Positions 53,815 through 63,738 are shown, counted from the stretch's first letter. The stretch is 64,000 bases of DNA from Centipeda artemidis DSM 19719 (GCF_000426665.1 NZ_AUFU01000010.1:31881-95880), one strand, 5' to 3'. A program made the numbers and translations. Notes: a model not told the origin generated them from the sequence alone.

Positions 53815-54870
53815 ATGCAAGGGTATGATGCGGAGGAACTTGCTGCGCAGCTCGCGAGCGAAAATTCACGCGAGAACATAGAGAAACGCCGCCGCCGGCG
53901 GAGACGCCGCCGCCGCATAGCGTTTGTACGCGGGTTCTTCCGTTTGATTTTTACGCTTGCACTGCTCGTTGGCATCACGGTTGCGGGGTACTATCTGATC
54001 AGCTGGGGCGTGCAGGCATACCGCGATATGCGCGATATGTATGAGGCATATCTCGTGCGTCAGGAAGAGAACCGCGGCGCGGTGGATGTGCGCTTCGACG
54101 GCTATACGAATGTGCTTGTACTTGGTCTCGACGACGCGGTAAATGCGGATTATGTGCCGGAAAAGCGCGCGGACGCGATTCTGCTCGTCAGTATGGAGAA
54201 CGCGACGGGCAAAGTGCGGATGCTCAATATCCCACGCGATACGTGGGTAACGATGGCACAGGATCGGGGGGAGACGCGCCTCTCGAACGTCTATGCCGTC
54301 GGCGGTGCGCCGCTCATGGTGCGGACGATTAATCAAATGTTTGACATTTCCATCCACCAGTACGTCGTGATCGATCTCGATACCTTTGCACGGATCGTAG
54401 ACGCCCTTGGCGGGGTTGACGTCTACATCGCACATGATATGGATTATGACGATCCCGAGTCGGGGCTTTCCATCCATATGAGAACGGGGTATCAGAAACT
54501 TGACGGCCGGGCGGCGGAGAATTATCTGCGCTACCGCAGCGATGAACTCGGTGATGTGGGGCGCACGCAACGGCAGCAGCGCTTTATCAAGGCGTTCTAT
54601 GCTAAGCTCCTGCGTATGGATACCCTGCCCAAGGTGCCGGAGATTGCCGATATTCTAAAGCGCGACGTGACGACGAGCGCGGAGTTGTTCGACTCCATAC
54701 ATATAGGAAACGTCATTCGGAAACTGAGTACCGATCCCCCGCGCACGATTATGCTTCCGGGGGCGGTATCCCGTGACGACGATACGGTATGGATCATGGA
54801 TCGTGCCGCGACGGACGAAGTGATTCAGGAGCTGTTCCCTCCGGAAGAGACGGCGGGAACACAGCAGTAG
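53815..54870 (+). CDS. LytR-CpsA-Psr (LCP) family cell-wall ligase
   Basis: 351 residues. The short cytoplasmic N-terminus contains a run of ten arginines (about residues 24-33), then one membrane helix (about 40-63) and an extracytoplasmic LCP domain: VLVLGLDDAVNADYVPEKRADAILLVSM, RMLNIPRDTWV, YVVIDLDTFARIVDALGGVDV and the arginine-rich YLRYRSDELGDVGRTQRQQRFI. LCP proteins transfer lipid-linked glycopolymers to peptidoglycan. The donor in this diderm is unknown. AGAGGAGG precedes the ATG. Confidence 0.9.
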   Translation: MQGYDAEELAAQLASENSRENIEKRRRRRRRRRRIAFVRGFFRLIFTLALLVGITVAGYYLISWGVQAYRDMRDMYEAYLVRQEENRGAVDVRFDGYTNVLVLGLDDAVNADYVPEKRADAILLVSMENATGKVRMLNIPRDTWVTMAQDRGETRLSNVYAVGGAPLMVRTINQMFDISIHQYVVIDLDTFARIVDALGGVDVYIAHDMDYDDPESGLSIHMRTGYQKLDGRAAENYLRYRSDELGDVGRTQRQQRFIKAFYAKLLRMDTLPKVPEIADILKRDVTTSAELFDSIHIGNVIRKLSTDPPRTIMLPGAVSRDDDTVWIMDRAATDEVIQELFPPEETAGTQQ

Positions 54871-54881
54871 GAGGAAAGAAT

Positions 54882-55226
54882 TTGACCGAGCAGGAAAAAT
54901 GCATTGCCGTCTGCAAGGCGGCGGATGAGAAAAAGGCGCGTGACATCGTTACGATGGATATGCGGGGGCTGATGTCGACAAACGATTATTTCGTCATTTG
55001 CTCTGCAAATACGGCGACGCAGGTACGCGCTATTGTGGACAATATTGAGGAAAAGCTCGAAGAAGCAGGCGTCTCCTTCCTTCATAAAGAAGGCTATCGC
55101 GAGGGCGAGTGGGTTCTGCTCGACTACGGCGATACGGTGGCGCATGTCTTTCAGCAGGAAGCGCGCGAGTACTATGCGCTCGAACGCTTGTGGGGCGACG
55201 CGAAGCTGACGCCGTACGAGGAATAG
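54882..55226 (+). CDS. rsfS: Ribosomal silencing factor RsfS
   Basis: 114 residues. VTMDMRGLMSTNDYFVICSANTATQVRAI and GEWVLLDYGDTVAHVFQQEAREYYALERLWGDAK are RsfS/Iojap signatures. Binds L14 and prevents subunit joining in starvation. TTG start, with GGAGG seven bases upstream; the long in-frame extension to 54789 overlaps the LCP gene and is rejected. Confidence 0.93.
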   Translation: MTEQEKCIAVCKAADEKKARDIVTMDMRGLMSTNDYFVICSANTATQVRAIVDNIEEKLEEAGVSFLHKEGYREGEWVLLDYGDTVAHVFQQEAREYYALERLWGDAKLTPYEE

Positions 55227-55232
55227 ACGTTC

Positions 55233-56144
55233 ATGCAGGACGAAACGGGAACGCGCACCGTGCGCCCTCCACGCCGCGGCAAATACGGACCGAGTCAGGT
55301 CGCCGAGCTCCTTGCCGTGCGCGAAAGCGAGCAGGGGATCTTTCTTGATGCTGAGACCGGGAACACGAACGACGATATTCTTCTGCATAACTTGCAGCAG
55401 ACGGCTCCCGTCAAGATCGGCGACCGCATCCGCGTCTTTCTATACCTTGATCCAAAGCGCCGCCTCACGGCGAGTATGCGGATCCCGCGCATGGCGGAGG
55501 GGCAGGTTGCACGGCTGCGCGTCATTAATGTGACAAAGGAGGGCGCGTTTCTTGATGTCGGTGCGGAGCGCGGCATCTTCCTGCCCTATGCAGGGATGCG
55601 CGGACGCCCGAAGGTCGGTGAAACGGTCTGGGCGAAGCTCTACACGGATAAATCAGGTCGTCTCGCTGTGACGATGGAAGTAGAGGACGAGCTGCGGCGC
55701 GCATCGCGTCCCGCCGAGGGGGTGCACGTCGGGGATATGCTGACGGGATCCGTCTACAACATCACAGAGCGCGGCGCGTTCCTCTTTACGGACGAGCGCT
55801 ATATCGTTTTTATTGACCACAAGGAGATTCCCGTACGCCCGCGTGTCGGCGAGCGCATTACGGTGCGCGTGACCTACCTGCGCGAGGACGGCAGACTGAA
55901 CGCCTCCCTGCGTCCGCCGAAGGAGCAGGCGCAGACGGCGGATGCCGCGGCGATCCTCGCGCTGCTGACGGCACACGACGGAAAGATGCCTTATACCGAT
56001 GCGACCTCGCCCGAGGTGATCCGTGATCGCTTCCACATCAGCAAGGCGGCGTTTAAGCGTGCACTGGGGCATCTTTTGAAGGAAGGCCGCATCTTTCAGA
56101 GCAGCGGATGGACGTGTTTATGTGAAGAAAATAAAAACTCCTAG
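55233..56144 (+). CDS. CvfB-like S1-domain RNA-binding protein
   Basis: 303 residues. It consists of successive S1-like OB folds (about 20-80, 85-150, 158-220; e.g. GQVARLRVINVTKEGAFLDVGAERGIFLPY and GDMLTGSVYNITERGAFLFTDERYIVFI) and a C-terminal winged helix (about 235-300). This is the CvfB/YitL layout, an RNA-binding regulator in Firmicutes. Starts six bases after rsfS and probably ends the long operon. Confidence 0.85.
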   Translation: MQDETGTRTVRPPRRGKYGPSQVAELLAVRESEQGIFLDAETGNTNDDILLHNLQQTAPVKIGDRIRVFLYLDPKRRLTASMRIPRMAEGQVARLRVINVTKEGAFLDVGAERGIFLPYAGMRGRPKVGETVWAKLYTDKSGRLAVTMEVEDELRRASRPAEGVHVGDMLTGSVYNITERGAFLFTDERYIVFIDHKEIPVRPRVGERITVRVTYLREDGRLNASLRPPKEQAQTADAAAILALLTAHDGKMPYTDATSPEVIRDRFHISKAAFKRALGHLLKEGRIFQSSGWTCLCEENKNS

Positions 56145-56162
56145 AAAATTTTCGTCGGATAG

Positions 56163-56191
56163 GCAGGAATTTTTTCCCAAAGGGCGAATAC
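56163..56191 (+). promoter_or_regulatory. Sigma-H-like promoter upstream of cheV
   Basis: GCAGGAATT (56163-56171), 11 bases, GGCGAATAC (56183-56191). This fits the Bacillus sigma-H consensus RNAGGAWWW-N11/12-RNNGAATWW at all but the last base. No sigma-A or sigma-28 promoter of similar quality is visible before cheV. Confidence 0.55.
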
Positions 56192-56232
56192 AGAGCTTAG
56201 CAAACAATGTTTAGCATGGGGGAGAGAGATAA

Positions 56233-57183
56233 ATGGCAGATACGGTTACTGAAGAGAAAAAAGGTATCCTGCTTGAGACAGGGACGAATGAGTTTGAGAT
56301 CGTCGAGTTCAGCATAGGGAAGGTGAACTACGGCATCAACGTCGCCAAAGTGCGCGAAGTTATCACCCGCGCTCCGGTCACTGCAATGCCCGAGGCACAC
56401 CCCTATGTAGACGGATTGTTTACACTGCGCGGCAAGGCAATTCCGCTCGTCAACATGGCACGCTGTCTCAATCTCCAAACGGCTGATGAACTGCAGAATA
56501 TCATCGTCACGGAGATCAACAACTATGACATCGGCTTCCTCGTCGGGAGTGTCTATCGCATTCACCGTATTTCGTGGAAGAATATGGAGCCCGCGCCGAA
56601 TGTCGGCGAAGGATCGCGTGTCGTCGGCATCATCAAGATGGAGGATCGCATCGTTCTCCTGCTCGACTTCGAGACGATCATCGCGGAGATCAATCCCGAG
56701 ATTAATCAGAAGCTCACAACTGTTACGGAAGCAAATCAAGATGCAAAGAGCCGGCGCGGCACAGCACATGTTGTTGTGGCAGAAGACTCCAAGCTGCTGC
56801 GTGACCTGCTTGTCACAACGCTCCATGAGGCAGGCTACAAGTTCATCCGTGACTTTGGCAACGGTCAGGACGCCTGGGATTACCTGCAGGATCTTTCCCG
56901 CAAGAACGGTCCCATTGAGAACCATGTGCGCATTATCATCTCTGATATTGAGATGCCAAAGATGGACGGTCACCGTCTCCTCAAACTCGTACGCGAAGAC
57001 AACCGCCTCGGGGAGGTACCGCTCGTGCTCTTCTCCTCGCTCATCAGCGAAGAGATGAAGCGCAAGGGCGAGAGCCTAGGCGCATCGGGTCAGGTCTCAA
57101 AACCGGAAATCAATCAGCTCATCGACCTTATTGATACGCTGATCTTCGGTGAGCCGCTCCATGATGTTGTTGCGGAACCTTGA
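56233..57183 (+). CDS. cheV: Chemotaxis coupling protein CheV (CheW-REC)
   Basis: 316 residues. The CheW domain (about 15-165: EIVEFSIGKVNYGINVAKVREVI, GLFTLRGKAIPLVNMA) joins receptors to CheA. The receiver domain (about 178-305) has ED at the acidic pocket, phospho-acceptor D in ISDIEMPKMDGHRLL, and K near VSKPEINQL. Provides adaptation for the chemoreceptors found at 4.7-9.1 and 19.4 kb. GGGGGAGAG precedes the ATG. Confidence 0.93.
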   Translation: MADTVTEEKKGILLETGTNEFEIVEFSIGKVNYGINVAKVREVITRAPVTAMPEAHPYVDGLFTLRGKAIPLVNMARCLNLQTADELQNIIVTEINNYDIGFLVGSVYRIHRISWKNMEPAPNVGEGSRVVGIIKMEDRIVLLLDFETIIAEINPEINQKLTTVTEANQDAKSRRGTAHVVVAEDSKLLRDLLVTTLHEAGYKFIRDFGNGQDAWDYLQDLSRKNGPIENHVRIIISDIEMPKMDGHRLLKLVREDNRLGEVPLVLFSSLISEEMKRKGESLGASGQVSKPEINQLIDLIDTLIFGEPLHDVVAEP

Positions 57184-57196
57184 ATGTCTATTTTCG

Positions 57197-57227
57197 AGGA
57201 CTGCTGCGAAAGCGGCAGTCCTTTTTT
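57197..57227 (+). terminator. Terminator after cheV
   Basis: GGACTGCTGC and GCGGCAGTCC pair around GAAA and are followed by six T. Confidence 0.9.
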
Positions 57228-57299
57228 CTTTCGATTGGGCGCATGAATCATGTATTTAGGTTAAAAGACACTGTTGTATGGAAGCCTTTTTTTGCGTTA

Positions 57300-57328
57300 T
57301 TGACATGCCGGAAAAATCTCGCTATCAT
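57300..57328 (+). promoter_or_regulatory. Promoter of the purine operon
   Basis: TTGACA (57300-57305), 17 bases, TATCAT (57323-57328), 23 bases before the purE ATG. The leader is too short for a purine riboswitch. Confidence 0.75.
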
Positions 57329-57350
57329 AGGGCATGAAGGAGTTGATAAA

Positions 57351-57839
57351 ATGAAGGTAGCAGTCCTTATGGGAAGCGATTCCGACTGGCCGATCCTAAA
57401 GCCTGCGGTAGAACTTCTGAAACAGTTCGGCGTTGAACCGGTGGTCAAGGTCGCTTCGGCACATCGGACGCCGTCGATGGTTCGTGATTTCGTCATGGAA
57501 GCGGATCACAATAAGGAGTTTGCCGCATTTATCATCGCGGCGGGAGCTGCCGCGCATCTTGCGGGGGTGGTGGCGAGCTATACGATTAAACCCGTGATCG
57601 GCGTGCCTGTAAATGCAACGCCGCTGAACGGTATGGACGCACTGCTCAGCACAGTTCAGATGCCCTCGGGCGTGCCTGTTGCGTCGATGGCGGTGAACGG
57701 GGCAAAGAATGCCGCGATATTTGCGGCGGAGATTCTGGCCATACATGATGCCTCCATCGCAGAGGCATTGATGGACTATCGTGAGAAGATGGTTCTGGAC
57801 ATTGAGGCAAAGGCGGCACGCGTGGCGGCACAGCTCTGA
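57351..57839 (+). CDS. purE: N5-carboxyaminoimidazole ribonucleotide mutase
   Basis: 162 residues. VAVLMGSDSDWPILKPAV and SAHRTPSMVRDF, then GAAAHLAGVVAS, identify class I PurE, which converts N5-CAIR to CAIR. A class I enzyme normally needs PurK; purK is not in this operon. Starts at ATG 57351 after AAGGAG. Confidence 0.95.
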   Translation: MKVAVLMGSDSDWPILKPAVELLKQFGVEPVVKVASAHRTPSMVRDFVMEADHNKEFAAFIIAAGAAAHLAGVVASYTIKPVIGVPVNATPLNGMDALLSTVQMPSGVPVASMAVNGAKNAAIFAAEILAIHDASIAEALMDYREKMVLDIEAKAARVAAQL

Positions 57840-57899
57840 TACGGAGTCTGCGGGAAGCGGCTCAGTGTGGTATATAGGAATGATGAAAGGCAGGATATA

Positions 57900-58613
57900 A
57901 TGGAGCGTAAAGAAGCTCTTTATGAGGGCAAGGCAAAGATTATGTATGCGACGGATCGTCCCGACGAAATCCTCGTTTATTATAAGGACGATGCGACCGC
58001 CGGCAACGGCGCCAAGAAGGGCACGATCGCGCATAAGGGCATCATGAACAATAAGATGACGGCGTTCTTTTTTGACCTTCTCGCCAAAGAGGGCGTTGCG
58101 CATCATTATATCTCCATGCCGAGCGAGCGCGAGATGCTGGTTAAAAAGCTGACGATCATCCCCCTTGAGGTTATTATCCGGAATGTCGCCGCGGGCTCTC
58201 TCGCACAGCGGCTCGGGCTCGAGGAGGGCGTACCGATGCCGTTTCCGGTCATCGAGTACTGCTACAAGAACGACGATCTCGGCGATCCGATGCTCAACCG
58301 CTATCACATCCGTGCGATGAAGATCGCGACGGACGCGGAGCTGGACGAAATCGAGCGCATCTCACTGAAGGTCAATGATGTGCTCACAAAATTCCTCAAG
58401 ACAAAGCGCGTCGACCTCATCGACTTCAAACTCGAGTTTGGCAAGGATGCGGCGGGGCATATCATTCTCGCGGACGAGATCTCCCCGGACAACTGTAGGT
58501 TCTGGGACAGCGACACGAAGGAAAAATTGGACAAAGACCGGTTCCGCCGTGATCTTGGGAACGTGGAGGACGCCTACAAAGAAATGCTTCACAGACTGAC
58601 GGGAGAAGCATAA
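57900..58613 (+). CDS. purC: SAICAR synthetase
   Basis: 237 residues. LYEGKAKIMYAT, ATAGNGAKKGTIAHKG, VRNVAAGSL-type block (IIRNVAAGSLAQRLG), KLEFGKD and DEISPDNCRFWD are PurC signatures. Ligates aspartate to CAIR. The ATG at 57900 is preferred to an upstream GTG. Confidence 0.96.
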   Translation: MERKEALYEGKAKIMYATDRPDEILVYYKDDATAGNGAKKGTIAHKGIMNNKMTAFFFDLLAKEGVAHHYISMPSEREMLVKKLTIIPLEVIIRNVAAGSLAQRLGLEEGVPMPFPVIEYCYKNDDLGDPMLNRYHIRAMKIATDAELDEIERISLKVNDVLTKFLKTKRVDLIDFKLEFGKDAAGHIILADEISPDNCRFWDSDTKEKLDKDRFRRDLGNVEDAYKEMLHRLTGEA

Positions 58614-58618
58614 GAACA

Positions 58619-60070
58619 ATGTATCTAAAAGAGCCAAAGTGGAAGGAAGAGTGCGGCATCTACGGCGTCTATTCCGGGACGGAACCGGTCGCCGAGATGA
58701 CGTATCTCGGTCTTTTTGCGCTCCAGCACAGAGGACAGGAAAGTGCGGGCATCGCTCTGACGGACGGGTATTGGATTGACGTCAAAAAGGGCATGGGGCT
58801 CGTCAGCGAGGTGTTCGGCGCGCATCTTCCGCAGCTTGACAATGCAAAGATCGCGATCGGTCACGTCCGCTATGCGACGACGGGGTTCAGCCTCGCCGCG
58901 AATGCGCAGCCGCTGCGCGTCAACTATGCGGGCGGGGCGTTGGCGCTCGCCCACAACGGGGATCTGACGAATGCCGCGATCATTCGCCGCGAGCTTGAGG
59001 ATCGGGGAACCGTCTTTCAGACGACGATCGATTCCGAGGTATTCGTCCATCTCATTGCGCGCTCACAATGCCGGACGATCGAGGATCGTATCCTCGAGGC
59101 GGTAAAGGTTGTGCGCGGCGCATTCTGTCTCACGATCATGACGGAGAATAAGCTCATCGGTGTGCGCGATCCGCAGGGGTTCCGCCCGCTCTGTCTCGGA
59201 CGCTCGCCCGAGGGGAGTTGGGTGCTCGCCTCGGAGACGTGTGCGCTCGAGGTCAGCGGTGCGGAATTTGTGCGCGATATTGCGCCCGGAGAGATGGTTG
59301 TCATCGACGGTGAGGGCGTGCGCTCGTTTCGGTTTTCGAACGGCGAGGACATCGCCACCTGCATCTTTGAATACATCTATTTTGCGCGCCCGGACTCCAT
59401 CATCGATGGGCAGAGCGTCCATGCGGCGCGCTTTGCCATGGGACGAATGCTTGCACGCGAGTCCGGCTTCCGCGGGGACGTCGTGATCTCCGTGCCGGAT
59501 TCCGGCACGACGGCGGCGACGGGCTTTGCCTATGAGGCAGGGATTCCGTTCGCCGAGGGACTGATTAAGAACCGCTACATTGCGCGCACGTTCATTCAGC
59601 CGACGCAGCAGCAGCGCGACGCTGCGGTCAAGCTGAAGCTGAGCCCCGTGCGCTCCGTTGTCGCGGGTAAATCCGTCATCATGGTGGATGACTCCATCGT
59701 GCGCGGCACGACGAGCGGGAAGATCGTGCGTCTCCTTCGGAACGCGGGGGCGCGCGAGATTCACGTCTGCATCAGCAGCCCGCCGATCACAGATCCCTGC
59801 TACTACGGCATCGATACCTCCGTGCGCAAGGAGCTGATCTCCGCGACCAAGACAGTGGAGGAGATTCGCGACTTTATCGGGGCGGATTCGCTGCATTTTA
59901 TCTCCCTGGAGGGGCTGCGTCAGTGTGTTCCGGCACTGAATCCGGATCATATGTGCTATGCCTGCTTTAACAACGATTACCCCGTCCCGGAAGAAGACGC
60001 CGAACTCGACGAGGACGACAAGATCATCCTTGAACGGCGGCGGATTGCACAGCGTGAAAGGGGGCTCTAA
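58619..60070 (+). CDS. purF: Amidophosphoribosyltransferase
   Basis: 483 residues. An 11-residue propeptide precedes C12 in EECGIYGVYSG, the N-terminal glutaminase nucleophile exposed by self-cleavage. LQHRGQESAGI and GHVRYATTG complete the glutaminase. The PRT motif is VIMVDDSIVRGTTS. Cysteines including CYACFNNDYP fit the oxygen-labile iron-sulfur cluster of the Bacillus-type enzyme. First committed step of purine synthesis. Confidence 0.96.
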   Translation: MYLKEPKWKEECGIYGVYSGTEPVAEMTYLGLFALQHRGQESAGIALTDGYWIDVKKGMGLVSEVFGAHLPQLDNAKIAIGHVRYATTGFSLAANAQPLRVNYAGGALALAHNGDLTNAAIIRRELEDRGTVFQTTIDSEVFVHLIARSQCRTIEDRILEAVKVVRGAFCLTIMTENKLIGVRDPQGFRPLCLGRSPEGSWVLASETCALEVSGAEFVRDIAPGEMVVIDGEGVRSFRFSNGEDIATCIFEYIYFARPDSIIDGQSVHAARFAMGRMLARESGFRGDVVISVPDSGTTAATGFAYEAGIPFAEGLIKNRYIARTFIQPTQQQRDAAVKLKLSPVRSVVAGKSVIMVDDSIVRGTTSGKIVRLLRNAGAREIHVCISSPPITDPCYYGIDTSVRKELISATKTVEEIRDFIGADSLHFISLEGLRQCVPALNPDHMCYACFNNDYPVPEEDAELDEDDKIILERRRIAQRERGL

Positions 60071-60076
60071 GAGCCG

Positions 60077-61126
60077 ATGGAGAAAATGACCTACCGCGAC
60101 GCGGGCGTCGACATCGATGCGGGCAACGCGTCCGTTTCTCTCATCAAGGAGAGCGTGCGCGCGACCTATCGTCCCGAAGTGCTCGGTGATCTCGGTGGAT
60201 TCGGCGGTCTGTTTGCGCTGAATACGAAGAACTACCGCGAGCCGGTGCTTGTCTCGGGGACGGACGGCGTTGGGACGAAGCTGCGCCTTGCGTTCATGCT
60301 CGACCGGCACGATACGATCGGACAGGACGCCGTGGCGATGTGCGTCAACGACATCCTCGTGCAGGGTGCGGAGCCGCTCTTTTTCCTCGACTATCTCGCT
60401 GTCGGCAAGCTCCTTCCGCGTCAGGTGGCGGACGTGGTTGCGGGCGTTGCGCGCGCCTGCAAGGAATCCGGCTGTGCGCTGATCGGCGGAGAGACGGCGG
60501 AGATGGCGGGTTTTTATCCTGCGGGAGAATACGACATTGCGGGATTCTCCGTCGGTGTCGTCGAGCGGTCGCAGCTCATCACGAGTGCACGCGTCCGGGC
60601 GGGGGACGTCCTGCTTGGACTGCCCTCTTCGGGCGTGCATTCGAACGGATACTCGCTTGTGCGGAAAATCTGTTTTGAGCGCAAGGGCTTCAAGGGCGAC
60701 GAATACATTGAGGAGCTTGGCAAATCCATCGGTGAGGAGCTGCTGACGCCGACGCGTCTTTACCCGTGTGTCTGCCTGCCGCTGATTCGTGCGTTCGACA
60801 TCCACGGCATGGTGCATATCACGGGCGGTGGGTTCTACGAGAACATCCCGCGTGCCCTGCCGGAGACGATGGGCGCAGAGATCGACGGCACGGCGTGGGA
60901 GATGCCTGCCGTTTTCCGCCTGCTGCAGGAGTGGGGCAACGTGGATTGGGCGGAGATGTACCGCACGTTCAATATGGGCATCGGCATGGTACTGATTGCG
61001 TCGGAGGACGAGGCGGTACGCATTATTGCACATCTCACGGCGGAGGGGGAGACTGTCTATCGCATCGGGCGTGTCACCGAGGGCGCACACGAGGTTGTGA
61101 TCAAGGGCGGTGTATTCGATGCCTAA
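60077..61126 (+). CDS. purM: Phosphoribosylformylglycinamidine cyclo-ligase (AIR synthase)
   Basis: 349 residues. [39 protein letters not shown] and FNMGIGMVL are PurM signatures. Makes AIR from FGAM. Its end overlaps the purN start by eight bases. Confidence 0.96.
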   Translation: MEKMTYRDAGVDIDAGNASVSLIKESVRATYRPEVLGDLGGFGGLFALNTKNYREPVLVSGTDGVGTKLRLAFMLDRHDTIGQDAVAMCVNDILVQGAEPLFFLDYLAVGKLLPRQVADVVAGVARACKESGCALIGGETAEMAGFYPAGEYDIAGFSVGVVERSQLITSARVRAGDVLLGLPSSGVHSNGYSLVRKICFERKGFKGDEYIEELGKSIGEELLTPTRLYPCVCLPLIRAFDIHGMVHITGGGFYENIPRALPETMGAEIDGTAWEMPAVFRLLQEWGNVDWAEMYRTFNMGIGMVLIASEDEAVRIIAHLTAEGETVYRIGRVTEGAHEVVIKGGVFDA

Positions 61127-61751
61127 CGAGCGAATCGGCGTGCTTTGCTCGGGGCGCGGCTCAAACCTCGCCGCCATCATGGAGGCGATTGAACGCGGGG
61201 ACATTCGCGCCGAGATCGCCGTCGTCATCGCGGATCGGGCGGATGCCTATGCGCTCGAGCGCGCGCGGGAAAAGGGGATTCCCGCCGTCGCTGTCGTCCG
61301 CAAAGAACATTTTGATATGGAGGCGTTTGAGGGCGCGCTTCTCAACGAGCTGTATGCGCATCGCGTGACGCTCGTTGTGCTCGCCGGCTTTATGCGCATC
61401 CTATCACCCACGTTCGTGTACGCCTTCCGCGGGCGTATTCTCAACATTCACCCTGCGCTTCTGCCGAGCTTTCCGGGAGCGCACGCACATCGCGACGTGC
61501 TCGCGTACGGGGCGAAGGTCAGCGGATGCACCGTACATTTTGTAGACGAGGGGACGGATACGGGACCCATTATTTTGCAGGCGGCGGTTCCCGTCATGGA
61601 GGGGGATACGGAGGAGACGCTTGCCGCACGCGTGCTGGAGCAGGAGCATCGCATCTTTCCCGAGGCGATACGGCTCTATGCCGAGGGGCGGCTGCAAACG
61701 GTCGGGCGAACGGTACATATTTTGCCCGCAGACGAAGGAGGAGCATCATGA
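61119..61751 (+). CDS. purN: Phosphoribosylglycinamide formyltransferase
   Basis: 210 residues. [48 protein letters not shown] (with catalytic N and H) and D in [11 protein letters not shown] are present. Uses 10-formyl-tetrahydrofolate. ATG 61119 lies inside the end of purM; the stop overlaps purH (ATGA). Confidence 0.95.
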   Translation: MPNERIGVLCSGRGSNLAAIMEAIERGDIRAEIAVVIADRADAYALERAREKGIPAVAVVRKEHFDMEAFEGALLNELYAHRVTLVVLAGFMRILSPTFVYAFRGRILNIHPALLPSFPGAHAHRDVLAYGAKVSGCTVHFVDEGTDTGPIILQAAVPVMEGDTEETLAARVLEQEHRIFPEAIRLYAEGRLQTVGRTVHILPADEGGAS

Positions 61752-62341
61752 AGATAAAACGTGCCCTGATCAGCGTATCCGATAAAACCGGCGTCGTCGA
61801 ATTTGCGCGCGCACTGCACGCGGCGGGCGTTGAAATCGTCTCCACGGGCGGGACGATGAAGGCGCTGCGCGAGGCGGGCATCCCCGTTGTCTACGTCAGC
61901 GACGTGACGGGATTCCCCGAGATCATGGACGGACGCGTCAAGACGCTTCATCCGCTCATTCACGGCGGCATTCTCGCCGTGCGCGGCAACAGCGCACACG
62001 AAAAGGCGCTGCGCGAGCTGAAGATCACACCGATCGACCTTGTCGCGGTGAACCTCTATCCCTTTAAGGAGACTGTCGCACAGCCGAACGTCACGCTCGC
62101 CGAGGCGGTGGAACAGATCGACATCGGCGGCCCCGCGATGATACGCGCGGCGGCGAAGAACTTCAAATTTGTCACGGTCGTGACGAATCCCGCACGCTAC
62201 GGCGAAATCGCAGAGAAGATCCAAAAGGACGGCGCAGTGGACGGCATGACGCGGATGCGGCTCGCACACGAGGCGTTTGCGCACACAGCGGACTATGACG
62301 CCGCAATCAACGCGTATTTGGCACAGCAGCTAGAAAAATGA
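61748..62341 (+). CDS. purH: IMP cyclohydrolase (N-terminal half of PurH only)
   Basis: 197 residues. The methylglyoxal-synthase-like fold of the IMP cyclohydrolase domain is complete: [63 protein letters not shown] and [15 protein letters not shown]. The AICAR formyltransferase domain (about 300 residues) of usual 510-residue PurH proteins is missing. purD starts ten bases after the stop, so no remnant is present. The AICAR formyltransferase must be encoded elsewhere. Confidence 0.93.
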   Translation: MKIKRALISVSDKTGVVEFARALHAAGVEIVSTGGTMKALREAGIPVVYVSDVTGFPEIMDGRVKTLHPLIHGGILAVRGNSAHEKALRELKITPIDLVAVNLYPFKETVAQPNVTLAEAVEQIDIGGPAMIRAAAKNFKFVTVVTNPARYGEIAEKIQKDGAVDGMTRMRLAHEAFAHTADYDAAINAYLAQQLEK

Positions 62342-62350
62342 GGAACGAAC

Positions 62351-63610
62351 GTGAATATACTCATCATCGGTTCGGGCGGGCGTGAGCACGCGCTCTGTTG
62401 GAAACTTGCCGACAGCATCGACGACGGATATATCTATGCGATTCCCGGAAATCCGGGGATGGCGGAGTCGCCGGACATCTCCATCGATGATAACGCCGCC
62501 ATTGTGGATTTTGCCAAGGGGGCAAAGATCGATCTCGTCGTTGTCGGCCCCGAGGTTCCGCTCATGAACGGTCTGGTCGACGATCTGACGGCGGCAGGCA
62601 TCCGCGCCTTCGGCCCCACGGCGGCGGCGGCACAGATCGAGGGATCGAAGTCCTTTGCCAAGAATCTCATGAAGAAATACGGCATCCCGACGGCCCGCTA
62701 TGAGGTGTTCACCGAGGCGGAACCCGCACGCGTCTATATTCGCGAGACGGGCGCGCCGACTGTCATCAAGGCGGACGGACTTGCGGCGGGCAAGGGCGTC
62801 GTTGTCGCCATGACCGAGCAGGAAGCGCTCGACGCGATCGATCGCATCATGGAGGACGGTTCGTTTGGTGCGGCGGGAAGCAGCGTCGTCATCGAGGAGT
62901 TCATGGAGGGGGAGGAAGCGTCTCTGCTTGCCTTCACCGATGGAAAGGTGATCCGTCCCATGATCAGCGCGCAGGATCATAAGCGTGCCTTTGACGGCGA
63001 CAAAGGTCCCAATACGGGCGGTATGGGGACATATGCACCCGCGCCTGTGATGACGCCCGAGATGACGGCACGCGCGGTTGAGGAAATTCTCAAACCGACG
63101 ATCGCGGCGATGGCAAAGGAAGGTTGCCCCTATCGCGGCTGCCTTTATGCGGGGCTCATGATTACGTCCGAAGGGCCGAAGGTCGTGGAGTTCAACGCAC
63201 GGTTCGGCGACCCCGAGACGCAGGTCGTGCTGCCGCTCCTCGACGGGAACCTCGCCGAGATCATGTGCGCCTGCTGCGAGGGGCGGCTCGCCGACGTGCC
63301 GATCGCGTGGAAGGACGGTGCGGCGGTCTGCGTTGTGCTCGCCGCGGGCGGTTACCCTGGGCAGTATGAAAAGGGACATGAGATTCACGGCATCGCGGAC
63401 GCCGAGGATGCGGGCGCATTGGTATTCCACGCCGGGACTGCCGAGCGGAAGGGAAAAATTGTCACGAACGGCGGACGCGTGCTCGGCGTCGTCGGCAGGG
63501 GGGCGGACATTTCCTCCGCCGTACGCGCGGCGTACGCGGCGGCAGAAAAAATTTCCTTTGAGGGCATGTACTATCGGAAAGACATCGCGCATCGCGCGCT
63601 GAATCGGTAA
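62351..63610 (+). CDS. purD: Phosphoribosylamine-glycine ligase
   Basis: 419 residues, ATP-grasp. ILIIGSGGREHALCWKLA, FGPTAAAAQIEGSKSFAKN, VIKADGLAAGKGVVVA and VEFNARFGDPETQ identify PurD. GTG start. Last gene of the purine operon. Confidence 0.96.
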   Translation: MNILIIGSGGREHALCWKLADSIDDGYIYAIPGNPGMAESPDISIDDNAAIVDFAKGAKIDLVVVGPEVPLMNGLVDDLTAAGIRAFGPTAAAAQIEGSKSFAKNLMKKYGIPTARYEVFTEAEPARVYIRETGAPTVIKADGLAAGKGVVVAMTEQEALDAIDRIMEDGSFGAAGSSVVIEEFMEGEEASLLAFTDGKVIRPMISAQDHKRAFDGDKGPNTGGMGTYAPAPVMTPEMTARAVEEILKPTIAAMAKEGCPYRGCLYAGLMITSEGPKVVEFNARFGDPETQVVLPLLDGNLAEIMCACCEGRLADVPIAWKDGAAVCVVLAAGGYPGQYEKGHEIHGIADAEDAGALVFHAGTAERKGKIVTNGGRVLGVVGRGADISSAVRAAYAAAEKISFEGMYYRKDIAHRALNR

Positions 63611-63621
63611 ATTATATACGA

Positions 63622-63671
63622 AAAAGACTGCGGCATATACGCTGAAACGTATGATGCCGCAGTCTTTTTTT
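63622..63671 (+). terminator. Terminator of the purine operon
   Basis: AAAGACTGCGGCAT pairs with ATGCCGCAGTCTTT around an inner ACG/CGT stem and is followed by a T run. Confidence 0.93.
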
Positions 63672-63738
63672 GTATAAAGAAAACCACGCGATAGTCGCGT
63701 GGTTGGAAAGAGCTTAAGCGGTGAACAGAAAATCCCCA

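Noticed and set aside
61748..62350. Frameshifted or truncated pseudogene of a bifunctional purH
   Set aside because: The cyclohydrolase domain is complete, the stop is followed within ten bases by purD, and no formyltransferase remnant is found in any frame.
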